Positions 7,533-17,117 are shown, numbered from the stretch's first letter. The stretch: DNA of 64,000 nt from Marinagarivorans cellulosilyticus (GCF_021655555.1 NZ_AP023086.1:5247068-5311067), one strand, 5' to 3'. Numbers and translations: made by a program. The notes: generated by a model from the letters alone, not told the origin.

Positions 7533-9221
7533 TTAAGAAGCCGCAGCCCCTCGTAATTTTTGTCGAAGCGCAACAACAAAGCCCATGAGTACTAGAAAGT
7601 ACCAATCAGCACTACCGAGTTTTACAGGCTCACTGGTCGCAGAAGAGCTAGATACTGCAGCGGAAGAAGAGCTTGGCATCACTGAGGAAGCCTCTGAACT
7701 GGAAACCGCAGCCTGCGACGAAGAACTTGCCACTGATGAACTGCTTGCTACTTGCGAGTTAACAGAAGAAGAGCTGGGTGTAGGCGCTGTTCCCGTGCGC
7801 ACGAGAATCCCGCTTAATGTGCCGTTATCGGTGGTTGTTGATACCGCAATACTTAAGCTGCCATCTTGAACTCGGGTAGCAAAAGGGCCGGCTAACCAAG
7901 CAACATCGTGGCCTACCTGGCTCACCAAGTCGACGTCGTCTACCACGGTATTGCCTTCAATACTCACACTAAACGCTCGGCTACCGGCCACATCCCAATA
8001 TAGCTCGACAAGATCGAGGGTTACGTCGTAGTCACCGGTGGGCACACTGATTTCGTAGGTGAAATCCCCATAGCGCTCAGTTTGAAACAGGGCGCTGCCA
8101 TCGCTGCCGGTAATAGAGTCTGATGTGCTGTTAGCCATGCCGCCCGTATAGCCAGTATCGGCTTGGTAATAAACGCCATCAAAAGAAACCCCTTGACCAC
8201 CAACATTAATCGCTGCGACTACATCATCAGGGTTAGGCGGGATATAGCCATCGGTTGCTGGCGTAACCAAACACGTTTGGTTATCGTTTTGAATGCCCCA
8301 ACCGTCGCCGTCTGGATCGGCGCTAATGTTGCAACAAATTGGGCTACCATCTTGTGTGCCACAATCAACAGGCCCGCTATTGGTATCCACCAAGGTTAGC
8401 ATTTTGGCTGCGTAACGCCGGCCCATTTCACGGACAGCGGCAGAATTCCAGTGCAGCCCATCGCCCTTATCATTCAAGCCACCCTCAGCCGTTACGTAAT
8501 GGCCATTTTGTACGGCGTTGGGTATTTGCCGCACCAAGGTATTGTGGCCACTGCAGCAACCCGTATAGGGAAGTTCACCAGCAATAAAGGGAAGGTCTGC
8601 CGCGCTAATGCCCAAATCGGTACGCAGCGCTGTGATGTATTGATTCACTAAGCTAGGCCAATTTTGCTGACCAGAATTACTCTCTCCTTGGTGAAAGATG
8701 ATGCCCTTAATGACACCTGCCTCTTGTGCTTTTTTCGCGAGATCGAGTACCCACTTATAACCGCCTGTGCCGTTATCGGGCGCACCGCTAATACCACCAT
8801 AAGGCGGGGTACAGTCGCTTCCACAGTTGGGCAGAAAGTATTCTATTTTGGCACCGCCATAAGCGCCACCCACCAAGCCGATCGTGATGTTATCGTCAGT
8901 ATTGGCAGCCATGGTGTGACCAAAGGTATCGCCAGGGCCAAGGCCGCCTTCTTGGTTACAGCGCACCTGTGGTGGCTCTGCCACACGCCATTGGCCGTAA
9001 GTCCAGTTCTGCCCAGAGCAACCGTTTTCGCTTTGCAAGGTACGTACCCGCGGATTATTAATGCCTCGGTCCTGCGCTTGGATCGTTGCTGTACCCTGCA
9101 TATTTGACTGTCCTAATAGCAGGTATATGTGGAAATTGGGGTCTGGTGCCGCTTGAGCTGCTAGCGGTAAAGCAGAGATACCAGCCAACAGAAGAAGCTT
9201 AGTTATCATTTTATTATTCAT
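7533..9221 (-). CDS. Secreted SGNH-type carbohydrate acetyl esterase (CE6/SASA-like) with malectin-like module, poly-serine linker and C-terminal anchor
   Basis: 562 residues. The signal peptide is cleaved after AQA at residue 24. The catalytic domain at about 30-275 carries LLLGQSNMQG with nucleophile Ser39 and a late DGLHWNSAAVREMG block with the Asp-x-x-His pair, as in CE6 acetylxylan esterases / sialate O-acetylesterases (PF03629). A Cys-rich segment with DPDGDGWG follows, resembling the GWG/Ca-binding inserts of Cellvibrio and Saccharophagus enzymes. Next come a malectin-like beta-sandwich (INVGG ... GILVRTG, about 338-475) and a poly-Ser linker. The C terminus is a single hydrophobic helix with a basic tail (ALRQKLRG). 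Probably removes acetyl groups from xylan at the cell surface. Substrate inferred from context. Confidence 0.85.
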   Translation of the reverse strand: MNNKMITKLLLLAGISALPLAAQAAPDPNFHIYLLLGQSNMQGTATIQAQDRGINNPRVRTLQSENGCSGQNWTYGQWRVAEPPQVRCNQEGGLGPGDTFGHTMAANTDDNITIGLVGGAYGGAKIEYFLPNCGSDCTPPYGGISGAPDNGTGGYKWVLDLAKKAQEAGVIKGIIFHQGESNSGQQNWPSLVNQYITALRTDLGISAADLPFIAGELPYTGCCSGHNTLVRQIPNAVQNGHYVTAEGGLNDKGDGLHWNSAAVREMGRRYAAKMLTLVDTNSGPVDCGTQDGSPICCNISADPDGDGWGIQNDNQTCLVTPATDGYIPPNPDDVVAAINVGGQGVSFDGVYYQADTGYTGGMANSTSDSITGSDGSALFQTERYGDFTYEISVPTGDYDVTLDLVELYWDVAGSRAFSVSIEGNTVVDDVDLVSQVGHDVAWLAGPFATRVQDGSLSIAVSTTTDNGTLSGILVRTGTAPTPSSSSVNSQVASSSSVASSSSQAAVSSSEASSVMPSSSSAAVSSSSATSEPVKLGSADWYFLVLMGFVVALRQKLRGAAAS

Positions 9222-9829
9222 AGCTTCGCACTCTATAAATGGTTCATAGGCCTGTTCGCATCATTGCGCTTATGCGTCTTTATTCACGCCGAGCCATGCG
9301 AACAGTTATCACGCTGGGATTCTATGCCCCTAAACACGCACCCTGCGCTGCAAAATTAAACCCATTTTTAGTGCATTTATGCCTATACTTTGAGCAGGAA
9401 CATATGGTGTTAACGACTAGCAGATGCAAAATACCTGTTTGCCAATTTAAATGATGACAACAGCCAATTAAGCAGGCAGAAACTGCAGGCCAAATCACAG
9501 TTAGATTGCCCATATCACTATTCATTAACCATCAAAGTTGCTAGCAAACACGCTCGATTTCGTTTTGTGAGCCAATGCTTAAATTTATCAATTCATTCCT
9601 TTCAGGCACAGCCATACCTTGCCCGGAAAAGCGAATGAGAAATATCTACTAGGTATTGGTTACAAACGGTATAGAGCCTAAAAACTTAGCGGTGCTATTG
9701 TGATGAATGACTACCCCCTCCTGATGTGCAGTTTTCCCCTGAAGCCATACTCCGTCTTCTTGTGCCGTACATTAAGAGCACTCTTAATGCTGCCCATAAA
9801 TGCCATAAAAATAGGTCTCTAGAATAATA
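9222..9829. other. 608-bp divergent intergenic region between esterase and symporter
   Basis: No convincing gene: the short open frames here lack recognisable protein features. It must hold the promoters of both the esterase (minus) and the symporter (plus). The only clear structure I see is the palindrome at 9771-9788. Confidence 0.6.
9771..9788 (+). promoter_or_regulatory. Candidate operator palindrome upstream of the sugar symporter
   Basis: ATTAAGAG-CA-CTCTTAAT is a perfect 8-bp inverted repeat with a 2-bp centre, located 41-58 bp upstream of the symporter ATG. Size and symmetry fit a dimeric repressor site such as LacI- or GntR-type. There is no T tract, so it is not a terminator. The regulator is not identified, and I found no second copy upstream of the other sugar genes. 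Confidence 0.45.
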
Positions 9830-11305
9830 ATGCAACAGCCAACAGAAAAATTATCCGTTATTGAAAAAATTGGGTATAGCTTAGGCGACTTAGCTGCCAA
9901 CCTGATCTTTCAGACTTTGATGACTTTCATCACCTTTTTCTATACCGATGTTTACAACATTCCACCAGCTAAGGCGGCCGTCATTATTTTTACTGGCGGT
10001 ATGATCGGTGCATTTTTTAACCCCCTTATTGGTATTTTGGCCGATAGAACAAATACGCGTTGGGGGAAATTTAGACCCTGGATTTTATTTACTTCTGTCC
10101 CATTTGGTGTAATTGCCTTAATGGCGTTCAGCACACCCGACTTTGGCGAGCAAGGCAAAATCATCTACGCCTTTATTACTTATGTGCTGCTGCTGTTTGT
10201 TTACTCTGCCAATAACTTACCATATGCCGCGCTCAGTGGCGTGCTCACCGGCAATATGCAAGAGCGCAACAGCGTTTCGTCTTATCGTTTTGTCGCCGTT
10301 ATGGTTGCACAGTTTATTATTCAGGCCTTGCTTCTGCCCATTGTATTGATCATGGGCGATGGCGATAAAGCCGTAGGCTTTAGCCGAGCCATGACTATGT
10401 TCTCTATCGTTGGCGTTGTTTTTTTCCTCATTACGTTTATCACCACAAAAGAGCGCATTACTACTGTTGCGGCCAAGTCTTCTAAGGTTACAGATGACCT
10501 GAAAGACCTGATCACCAACGTACCTTGGCTAATTATTTTGCTGGTAACAACAGCTGTATTTACCGGGCTAGCGCTGAAGGGCGGCTTGTATATTTATTAT
10601 TTTGAAAACTATTTAGACGAAGCCGCTTTAGCAGCCTTTTTAGACAGCTCAGGCTTTAACGCGTCGATGGCAGCACTTAATAGCAGCCTCACCTCTATGG
10701 GCCTTACTGAATTCGCCTGGCCAGAAGACGCGCCCACTTCAGGCTTTAGTGTATTTAATGCCTCAGGCATTATTCTAATGATCGTGGGTATTGGCTTCTC
10801 TAAGTTCTTTGCCGACAAGTTTGGCAAGCGTAATGTCTTTGGTATCGCACTGTTCTTAGCCACTGCGGCCCAATGCTATTTTTACTTCATTCCCAGCGAT
10901 AGCATCGCCCCTGTGTTTATTACCCAAATTTTGCACGGATTTCTCTACGGTATCACCATTCCTTTGCTGTGGACTATGATTGCAGATGTTGCCGATTATT
11001 CTGAATGGAAAACCTTCCGCCGCGCCACTGCCATTACCTTTGCCGCCATGATTTTTGGTTTAAAGGTGGGCTTAAGCCTAGGTGGCGCATTAGTCGGATT
11101 TATGCTGGATAACTTTGACTACGATGTCGGCTTAGTTACGCAAACGCTGGCCACGCAAGAAGGCATTAAATTATCGATGAGCTTCTTTGCAGGCATACCG
11201 TTCTTTATTGCTAGCGGCTTAATGCTGTTTTATTGCATTAATAAGCAAATGGAAAACGACATCGAAAAATCATTGGCAGATCGTCGCATGGCGGCCGCTG
11301 CCTAA
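9830..11305 (+). CDS. GPH-family sugar:cation symporter (xyloside/pentoside type, MFS)
   Basis: 491-residue transporter with about 12 hydrophobic helices. The N terminus (KIGYSLGDLAANLIFQ ... FFYTDVY) and the loop-2 motif GILADRTNTRWGKFRPW are diagnostic of the glycoside-pentoside-hexuronide:cation symporter family (MelB/XynP/YicJ). Such carriers import oligosaccharides or glycosides across the inner membrane with Na+ or H+. A long insert between TM7 and TM8 (about residues 262-300) is larger than in MelB. Next to a GH43 glycosidase and aldose epimerase it most likely imports xylo- or arabinoxylo-oligosaccharides. Preceded by a candidate operator at 9771-9788. Substrate is inferred from neighbours. 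Confidence 0.9.
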   Translation: MQQPTEKLSVIEKIGYSLGDLAANLIFQTLMTFITFFYTDVYNIPPAKAAVIIFTGGMIGAFFNPLIGILADRTNTRWGKFRPWILFTSVPFGVIALMAFSTPDFGEQGKIIYAFITYVLLLFVYSANNLPYAALSGVLTGNMQERNSVSSYRFVAVMVAQFIIQALLLPIVLIMGDGDKAVGFSRAMTMFSIVGVVFFLITFITTKERITTVAAKSSKVTDDLKDLITNVPWLIILLVTTAVFTGLALKGGLYIYYFENYLDEAALAAFLDSSGFNASMAALNSSLTSMGLTEFAWPEDAPTSGFSVFNASGIILMIVGIGFSKFFADKFGKRNVFGIALFLATAAQCYFYFIPSDSIAPVFITQILHGFLYGITIPLLWTMIADVADYSEWKTFRRATAITFAAMIFGLKVGLSLGGALVGFMLDNFDYDVGLVTQTLATQEGIKLSMSFFAGIPFFIASGLMLFYCINKQMENDIEKSLADRRMAAAA

Positions 11306-11316
11306 TCTTTACTGAT

Positions 11317-11456
11317 GGGCACCCCTAAAAATAGTAATTTTTTTGTGAGAGCAAAGAAGCACCGCCCGGAGAGCCGCAGTTTACGTGGTGTAAATGAGGA
11401 CTCGAGGACGGAGCTGATGCCGCTATCGCGGAAAAAGTGCATTTTTAGAGATGCCC
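11317..11456. mobile_element. 140-bp MITE-like element with terminal inverted repeats and TGAT direct repeats
   Basis: The left end GGGCACCCCTAAAAA (11317-11331) and the right end TTTTTAGAGATGCCC (11442-11456) are inverted repeats matching at 13 of 15 positions. TGAT stands immediately outside each end (11313-11316 and 11457-11460), as a 4-bp target duplication would. The interior has no open frame of note and is GC-richer than its flanks. It lies between the symporter stop and the GH43 start, so it now forms part of the intergenic leader. No transposase in the window carries these ends. Confidence 0.65.
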
Positions 11457-11489
11457 TGATATTCTACAAATAATAGCTCCAAGGTATTT

Positions 11490-12536
11490 ATGAGTCACTC
11501 TACTGAACAAGAATGCTGGCAAGTTCTCCCGGAAAATGCCGACCCTATTTCGCAACCTTTAGTCAAACATCAATACAGCGCAGACCCGTCTGCGCATGTT
11601 TTTGAAGGCCGGGTATACATTTACCCCTCACACGATATTGATGCTGGAATTCCATTTAACGATAATGGCGATCACTTCGCTATGTGTGATTACCATGTAT
11701 TTTCCATGGACGAAGCGGCTTTGAACAAGCTTTCCAGCACAGATGTGCAAAGCGCGGTTATAGACCACGGGATGGCATTACATGTTGATGATGTTCCCTG
11801 GGCAGAGCGCCAAATGTGGGCACCCGATGCCGCACATAAAAACGGCACCTATTATTTTTACTTTCCCGCCAGGAACTATGAAGGCAAGTTTCAAATTGGT
11901 GTTGCAACCGCAAAAACCCCACATGGCCCTTTTACAGCAGAGCCACTCCCTATAGAGAATTCTTACTCTATTGACCCCGCAGTATTTCAAGACGATGACG
12001 ATTATTACATGTACTTTGGCGGGCTTTGGGGCGGCCAGTTACAAGAATATAGAAACAACAGCTTTGATGAAAAGCACTGCGAACCAGCTGCAGGAGAAAC
12101 CGCTTTAAATCCTATTGTCGCTAAACTGGCAGACGATATGAAAAGCTTTGCTGAAGAACCAAAAGAACTGGTTATTCTTGATAATAACGGCGAGCCTTTT
12201 AAAGCTGATGACGAGCGCCGCTTTTTTGAAGCCGCTTGGATGCATAAACACAACGGCATTTATTACTTCTCTTATTCAACTGGGAACCACCACACCATTT
12301 GTTATGCCACTAGCAACTCGCCGTACGGCCCCTTCACATATGGAGGGTGCATTTTAGAGCCGGTACTGGGCTGGACAACTCATCACTCTATTTGTGAAAT
12401 GAACGGCAAGTCTTTTCTCTTTTACCACGACAGTACACTGTCTGAAGGCGTAACCCATTTAAGGTCCATTAAGGCAACGCCTATTTCTTATGATGAAAAC
12501 GGAAAGATCATCACCATAAAGCCTTACAACGTTTAA
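11490..12536 (+). CDS. GH43 glycosidase (beta-xylosidase / alpha-L-arabinofuranosidase type)
   Basis: 348 residues, no signal peptide, so cytoplasmic. Five-bladed propeller glycosidase: the catalytic base lies in YSADPSAHVFEGRVY (Asp32), the pKa-modulating Asp in SIDPAVFQDDD, and the general acid is Glu247 in RRFFEAAWMHKHNGIYYFSYS, all in standard order. The N-terminal ADPSA...GRVYIYPSHD resembles GH43 subfamilies that remove arabinose or xylose from oligosaccharides. Follows the symporter across the MITE-like element, and would act on imported arabinoxylo-oligosaccharides. Activity (xylose versus arabinose) cannot be decided from sequence. Confidence 0.93.
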   Translation: MSHSTEQECWQVLPENADPISQPLVKHQYSADPSAHVFEGRVYIYPSHDIDAGIPFNDNGDHFAMCDYHVFSMDEAALNKLSSTDVQSAVIDHGMALHVDDVPWAERQMWAPDAAHKNGTYYFYFPARNYEGKFQIGVATAKTPHGPFTAEPLPIENSYSIDPAVFQDDDDYYMYFGGLWGGQLQEYRNNSFDEKHCEPAAGETALNPIVAKLADDMKSFAEEPKELVILDNNGEPFKADDERRFFEAAWMHKHNGIYYFSYSTGNHHTICYATSNSPYGPFTYGGCILEPVLGWTTHHSICEMNGKSFLFYHDSTLSEGVTHLRSIKATPISYDENGKIITIKPYNV

Positions 12537-12859
12537 ATACACAACAGTACTTATTTAACGCATAGGTAGTTAAATAAGTACTATGTTCTTGTCATAACAG
12601 GTTAAGACAGTCAGTAACTTAGCTTGGTAACCTTGCCTAACTGATTAGAGTATTTGCAAAATACCGCGTTAGTTTTGGCAATACCGTACGACATCAATAA
12701 TAATTCAGTACACATTTTTACATTCAGCAGATTTGGCGGTTCAGCTTCCATGCTTTATACATTTTTTACGTTGTAAGCTTTAGATGCTGCAATAATAGAT
12801 AGGCAGGTGAAGCGCCTTCGGTCTCAGTAGTTTATATGCAGTTATAGAGGCTTTAAAAG
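12537..12859. other. 323-bp intergenic region between GH43 and aldose epimerase
   Basis: Contains one hairpin right after the GH43 stop (separate entry); the rest is AT-rich, with no open frame or recognised motif. It probably carries the promoter for the epimerase. Confidence 0.6.
12546..12582. terminator. AT-rich hairpin after GH43, possible terminator
   Basis: Perfect 14-bp inverted repeat AGTACTTATTTAAC / GTTAAATAAGTACT with a 9-nt loop, 10 bp after the GH43 stop. The stem is AT-rich and no T run follows, so it could be a weak terminator, an mRNA 3'-stabilising hairpin or a protein-binding palindrome. Confidence 0.45.
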
Positions 12860-13855
12860 ATGGATCGAAACCCGTTCAGTAATCAGCCGGTTGCTTCGGA
12901 TAATTTTGAGGTTTTGCAGTTTTCTACCAATACAGGCCTAAGCCTTATTGAAATTATTCCATCACTCGGTGGCGCAATAAACCGCCTGCAACTGACAAAT
13001 GAAAAATCACGCCAAGAAGAAGTTATATGCCCCATTAGCCCCGAAGAATTTGCTAATGGCAACCCTTATTACAAAGGTGTTTTATTGTTTCCTTTCGTCA
13101 ACCGATTGGACAACGGAAAATACAGTTATGCGGGAAAAAGCTACCAATTCGTTTTAAATGAACCCGCCTTGCGTAATCGCTTACACGGATTTTTATTTAA
13201 CCTCGCCGTCAATGTAAATGCGACTTACCCAGCCCCCAACGAAACTCGAATTACCCTTCAATATTCATATACAGGAAACCTAGAAGCTTACCCATTTCCA
13301 ATGGAAATTGAGGTCGAGTACTGCCTCCATGATACCAATGGTTTAAAAGTGACATTTAATATCACTAATCGTCACCAGAGCAACGCTCCACTCGCCATTG
13401 GGTGGCACCCTTATTTTACTTTACGTGGTAGCCTCGCTAACTGGCAGATGCAATTGCCGACTGTTCGACATATTTCAGTCGACAAACGCTTGTTACCAAC
13501 TGGACATAAATATCATTATGAGCACTTCAATAAACTCAATGCTATTGGCAATAAAAACCTTGATCACTGTTTTCAACTAGACCTAAATCAAGAGGTTAAA
13601 AATAGCATAGCTTCGAGTTATTTATGGTCGGAAGAATATCAACACGGTTTAGAGATATGGCAACAAGTGGGAATTAATGCATTCAACTATTTACAGGTAT
13701 GCATTCCACCAACACGCGATTGTGTTGCGATAGAACCTGTTAGTGCAAATATTAACGCTTTTAATAATGGGGAAGGCTTAACCCACCTCGAACCTAACAA
13801 AACGTTTACGCAGCAATGCGGGGTCCGATTAATTTCAAAAAAGCCAAAAAAATAA
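12860..13855 (+). CDS. Aldose 1-epimerase family protein (GalM-like)
   Basis: 331 residues, cytoplasmic. The fold family is recognised from SLGGAINRLQL near the N terminus, the LFPFVNRLDNGKYSYAGKSY block, RLHGF (first active-site His), IGWHPYF (second active-site His, preceded by a Gly-Trp), and an acidic residue near the C terminus (CVAIEPVSANINAFN) that would be the catalytic base. It interconverts alpha and beta anomers of aldoses, useful after glycosidase cleavage. Placed between GH43 and the TonB receptor gene (50 bp from the latter), so it may be co-transcribed with the receptor. The natural sugar is not determined. Confidence 0.9.
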   Translation: MDRNPFSNQPVASDNFEVLQFSTNTGLSLIEIIPSLGGAINRLQLTNEKSRQEEVICPISPEEFANGNPYYKGVLLFPFVNRLDNGKYSYAGKSYQFVLNEPALRNRLHGFLFNLAVNVNATYPAPNETRITLQYSYTGNLEAYPFPMEIEVEYCLHDTNGLKVTFNITNRHQSNAPLAIGWHPYFTLRGSLANWQMQLPTVRHISVDKRLLPTGHKYHYEHFNKLNAIGNKNLDHCFQLDLNQEVKNSIASSYLWSEEYQHGLEIWQQVGINAFNYLQVCIPPTRDCVAIEPVSANINAFNNGEGLTHLEPNKTFTQQCGVRLISKKPKK

Positions 13856-13905
13856 CACTACACAATCAATAAAACCTACAAGATATCCAATGTTTCGGGG
13901 GAAGT

Positions 13906-16900
13906 ATGCAAAATACAAATCGTTTTAAGTGTAAGCCACTCAGTGCTGCTATTGCAGCATCGGTGCTAACACTTTCTAGTCAATCACTAATGGCACAAGA
14001 CGCCGCACCTGTTGAAGAGGTGTTGGTTACGGGGATTCGGGCATCATTACAAAATGCCATGGATATTAAGCGTGACTCGGCTGGTGTTGTTGATGCAATT
14101 AGTGCGGAGGATATTGGTAAATTTCCAGATACCAACTTGGCAGAATCACTACAACGTATTACCGGTGTTTCTATTAACAGAAACAACGGTGAAGGTTCGC
14201 AAATCACCGTTCGTGGTTGGGGTCCTGATTTCAACATGGTTACCTTAAACGGTCGTACTATGCCTGTAGGTAGTGCGTACGGCGGCGGCTCTGGCGCTGA
14301 CCAAACCACTCGCGGCGGTGCTTCGCGTGCATTCGATTTCGCCAACATTGCCTCAGAAGGCGTTTCTGGCGTAGAAGTTTATAAAACAGGTAAAGCAAAC
14401 ATCACCACCGGTGGTATTGGTGCGACAGTAAATGTTTTGACCGCGAGGCCTTTGAATACGCCGGGATTGAATGCATCTGTCGGCGGCAAGTTAGTCCACG
14501 ACACGACAAACCGCACAGGCGATGACGTCACACCAGAGCTCTCAGGCATTTTCAGTTGGACTGATGATGATGCTAAATTTGGTGTTGGCTTAAGTGCTAG
14601 CTACCAAGAGCGTGACTCAGGTTATACTGGGGCCACTGTTAACGATTGGGATGTTAATGAGTGGGGCTTGATTGGCGGGCAGTCTGATTTTAATGAGCCC
14701 TATGATTCAGATGTATTCGTCAACGCACCTGATAATGGACAGTTGTACACACGCCCTTACGATATTCGTTACACGTTTTCTGACCGTGAGCGTATCCGTA
14801 CTAACGCGCAGTTAACTTTACAATACGCACCGACTGATGCAATTACTGCGACCGTTGACTATACCTTTGCCCAAAATGAGCAAAGCGAGCATCGTGGTGA
14901 AGTAACAAACTGGGTGCAACGATCTCCCTTCCTCGAGACCGTAGAATTCGATAATCAAGCTATCGCTACACCGGTAGTAATTACCGAATTGTACAATCAA
15001 GACCCAGAAAATAGCCCAACAGTCAGAGACATTGGTTATTCACAATATTATCGTTCTCAGGAAGATACGCTTGATTCGTTAGGCTTGAATGTAGAGTGGG
15101 AAGTTAATGATAACTTAACACTTGCGTTTGATGTTCACGACTCAACAATGGAAAGTGTGCCAACAGGCCCCGGTTATGCTGGTGAGGTTGACGTGGGTGT
15201 AGGCGCACCAATCAAAACCGGTAAAACCTTGTACTATGGTAGTGACTTACCTTACTGGACTTGGGATACAGACGACAGCATCGTTTCTAACGGCGATGGA
15301 ATCATCGATGAGAACGACTTGAGCTCGACCGTATTGCGCATTTGGTCTGCTGAGCAAGTCTCTGATGTAACTCAGTTTAAATTTGACGGAATGTGGGAGT
15401 TTGATGAGGGCCGGTTTGACTTCGGTATAGAGCGTCGCGAAATGTCATCGAATACCACCAGTTACAATGGTAATAACCAGCAAGTATTGGGTGGTTGGGG
15501 CGCTGCCGCACCAGGTGAATTCCCAGACGGTTCTTTCGAGCCATTCAACTTGGTTGGCGAGTATTCCGACTTTAATACTGGCTCAGCCCCTGCAACTGGT
15601 TTCCGCGCAGACGCGAGAGATTTGGCAGCCTTTTTGGTTAGCGAGTACGGTGCTTATGTCGGCGTAGAAAACAATGGTGGTAATACTGCTTCTAGCGATA
15701 CCATCGAAGAAGATACGCTTGCAGCCTACTTCCAAGTGGGTTTTGATGGCCAAATTGGCAACTTCCAAGTCAATGTCTTGACCGGTTTACGTTATGAAGC
15801 AACCGATCAAACATCTATCTCAAATACGCCACCGTTGGCGAGATTTGTTTGGCAGTCCGATAACGACTTTGCTCAAGAGTCAGTGCCCGTCGATGCAACC
15901 ATCTCTGAGAACGATTACGACGTGCTGCTGCCGAACTTAGATGTTCAAGTAAACTTTACCGATGACATCGTTGCTCGCTTCTCAACAAGCCAAACAATCG
16001 CACGTGCAGGGTTGGCTAGCTTGACATCGGCCGTTAACGGCTTTGGTGTCGGCGGTAGTACCTTGCTCGCTTCAACGCCACGAGCTAATGCCAATAACCC
16101 CTTCCTGAAGCCCCTCATGTCAACGAACTATGACTTGTCTTTTGAGTGGTACTTTGACGATACAAGTATGGCGTCTGTTGGATTTTTCCAAAAGCGCGTT
16201 GATAACTTCGTTGGCAACGAGGATTCCATTAGAACTTTTGAGGTTCGGAACCAAACAGCCGGTCCAAGGGCTCAAGCTGCACTTCTGGCACTCCAAGACG
16301 GCGGTTGGGAGGTTAGTGACCCAGCGCTATATGCAATGATATCAATCCTTGATAACCCAACGGATTTCCCTAACGGCGCTGATGACTATGATGGGACTGT
16401 AGGGCAGCAAAGTGCACTTGGTGAAGGTTGTACGACTGCTGATTGCTTTATTTACCCTCGAGACGACGATCCATTAATGGAGTTTGAAGTGACTACTCCT
16501 GTCAATGATGACGAGCAGCGTAAAGTCTCAGGTATGGAGCTGGCCGTTCAACACTTCTTTGGCGACACGGGCTTCGGCGTGATGGCTAACTACACCATTG
16601 TAAGTGGCAACACTGAGTTTGATGTATTTAGCCTTGAGGAACAGTATGCTCTGGAAGGTTTGAGTGATACCGCCAACATGGTATTGATGTACGAAAATTA
16701 TGGTGTACAAGCGCGTTTAGCCTACAACTGGCGTGATGATTACTTGAACCGTCAAAACGTTGGTTCAGGTAATAACCCAGGTTTTATCGAAGATCACTCG
16801 CAATTTGATTTGAACGTGTCTTACGATATTACTGACAACCTTTCTGTGTCTTTCGAAGGGCTAAACATTACTGGCGAAGATCGTCGCGAATACGCTCGTA

Positions 16901-16971
16901 ACAAAGCCATGCTGTGGGGCTTAGAGGACTTGGGTGCTCGCTATCAAATCGGTGCTCGCTACAAGTTCTAA
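13906..16971 (+). CDS. TonB-dependent outer-membrane receptor (carbohydrate type)
   Basis: 1021 residues. A signal peptide ends near SLMAQ (residue 31). A TonB box-like EEVLVTGIR follows at residues 37-45, then the plug domain (DIKRDSAGVVDAISAEDIG, FPDTNLAESLQRITGVSI, and the ITVRGWGPDFNMVTLNGR signature) to about 180. The rest is a 22-stranded barrel ending in an aromatic residue (YQIGARYKF). This plug type is common in the oligosaccharide-linked receptors of Xanthomonas, Caulobacter and Cellvibrionaceae. The neighbouring xylan genes suggest import of xylo-oligosaccharides through the outer membrane. A terminator separates it from the sapC-like operon downstream. Confidence 0.95.
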   Translation: MQNTNRFKCKPLSAAIAASVLTLSSQSLMAQDAAPVEEVLVTGIRASLQNAMDIKRDSAGVVDAISAEDIGKFPDTNLAESLQRITGVSINRNNGEGSQITVRGWGPDFNMVTLNGRTMPVGSAYGGGSGADQTTRGGASRAFDFANIASEGVSGVEVYKTGKANITTGGIGATVNVLTARPLNTPGLNASVGGKLVHDTTNRTGDDVTPELSGIFSWTDDDAKFGVGLSASYQERDSGYTGATVNDWDVNEWGLIGGQSDFNEPYDSDVFVNAPDNGQLYTRPYDIRYTFSDRERIRTNAQLTLQYAPTDAITATVDYTFAQNEQSEHRGEVTNWVQRSPFLETVEFDNQAIATPVVITELYNQDPENSPTVRDIGYSQYYRSQEDTLDSLGLNVEWEVNDNLTLAFDVHDSTMESVPTGPGYAGEVDVGVGAPIKTGKTLYYGSDLPYWTWDTDDSIVSNGDGIIDENDLSSTVLRIWSAEQVSDVTQFKFDGMWEFDEGRFDFGIERREMSSNTTSYNGNNQQVLGGWGAAAPGEFPDGSFEPFNLVGEYSDFNTGSAPATGFRADARDLAAFLVSEYGAYVGVENNGGNTASSDTIEEDTLAAYFQVGFDGQIGNFQVNVLTGLRYEATDQTSISNTPPLARFVWQSDNDFAQESVPVDATISENDYDVLLPNLDVQVNFTDDIVARFSTSQTIARAGLASLTSAVNGFGVGGSTLLASTPRANANNPFLKPLMSTNYDLSFEWYFDDTSMASVGFFQKRVDNFVGNEDSIRTFEVRNQTAGPRAQAALLALQDGGWEVSDPALYAMISILDNPTDFPNGADDYDGTVGQQSALGEGCTTADCFIYPRDDDPLMEFEVTTPVNDDEQRKVSGMELAVQHFFGDTGFGVMANYTIVSGNTEFDVFSLEEQYALEGLSDTANMVLMYENYGVQARLAYNWRDDYLNRQNVGSGNNPGFIEDHSQFDLNVSYDITDNLSVSFEGLNITGEDRREYARNKAMLWGLEDLGARYQIGARYKF

Positions 16972-17009
16972 GCGATACCTATTGATGGTCTAAATTTCTA
17001 TAGCTGTAA

Positions 17010-17037
17010 AGAGCCGCCATCGTGCGGCTCTTTTTTT
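17010..17037 (+). terminator. Terminator of the TonB receptor gene
   Basis: AGAGCCGC (17010-17017) / GCGGCTCT (17024-17031) stem with a 6-nt loop and a run of seven T residues. It lies 39 bp after the receptor stop and ends before the SapC gene, which argues for the later start codon of that gene. Confidence 0.92.
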
Positions 17038-17117
17038 GATCAATGCTTTTACGCTATAGTCGTTACACTGACTCGGCCCAGCTAGAGTCTCATTTACCCA
17101 ATGTAAAGCGGTTTGTT

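Noticed and set aside
9239..9454. 71-residue frame in the esterase-symporter gap
   Set aside because: Cys/His-rich random-looking composition, no ribosome-binding site, no family signal; more likely promoter DNA.
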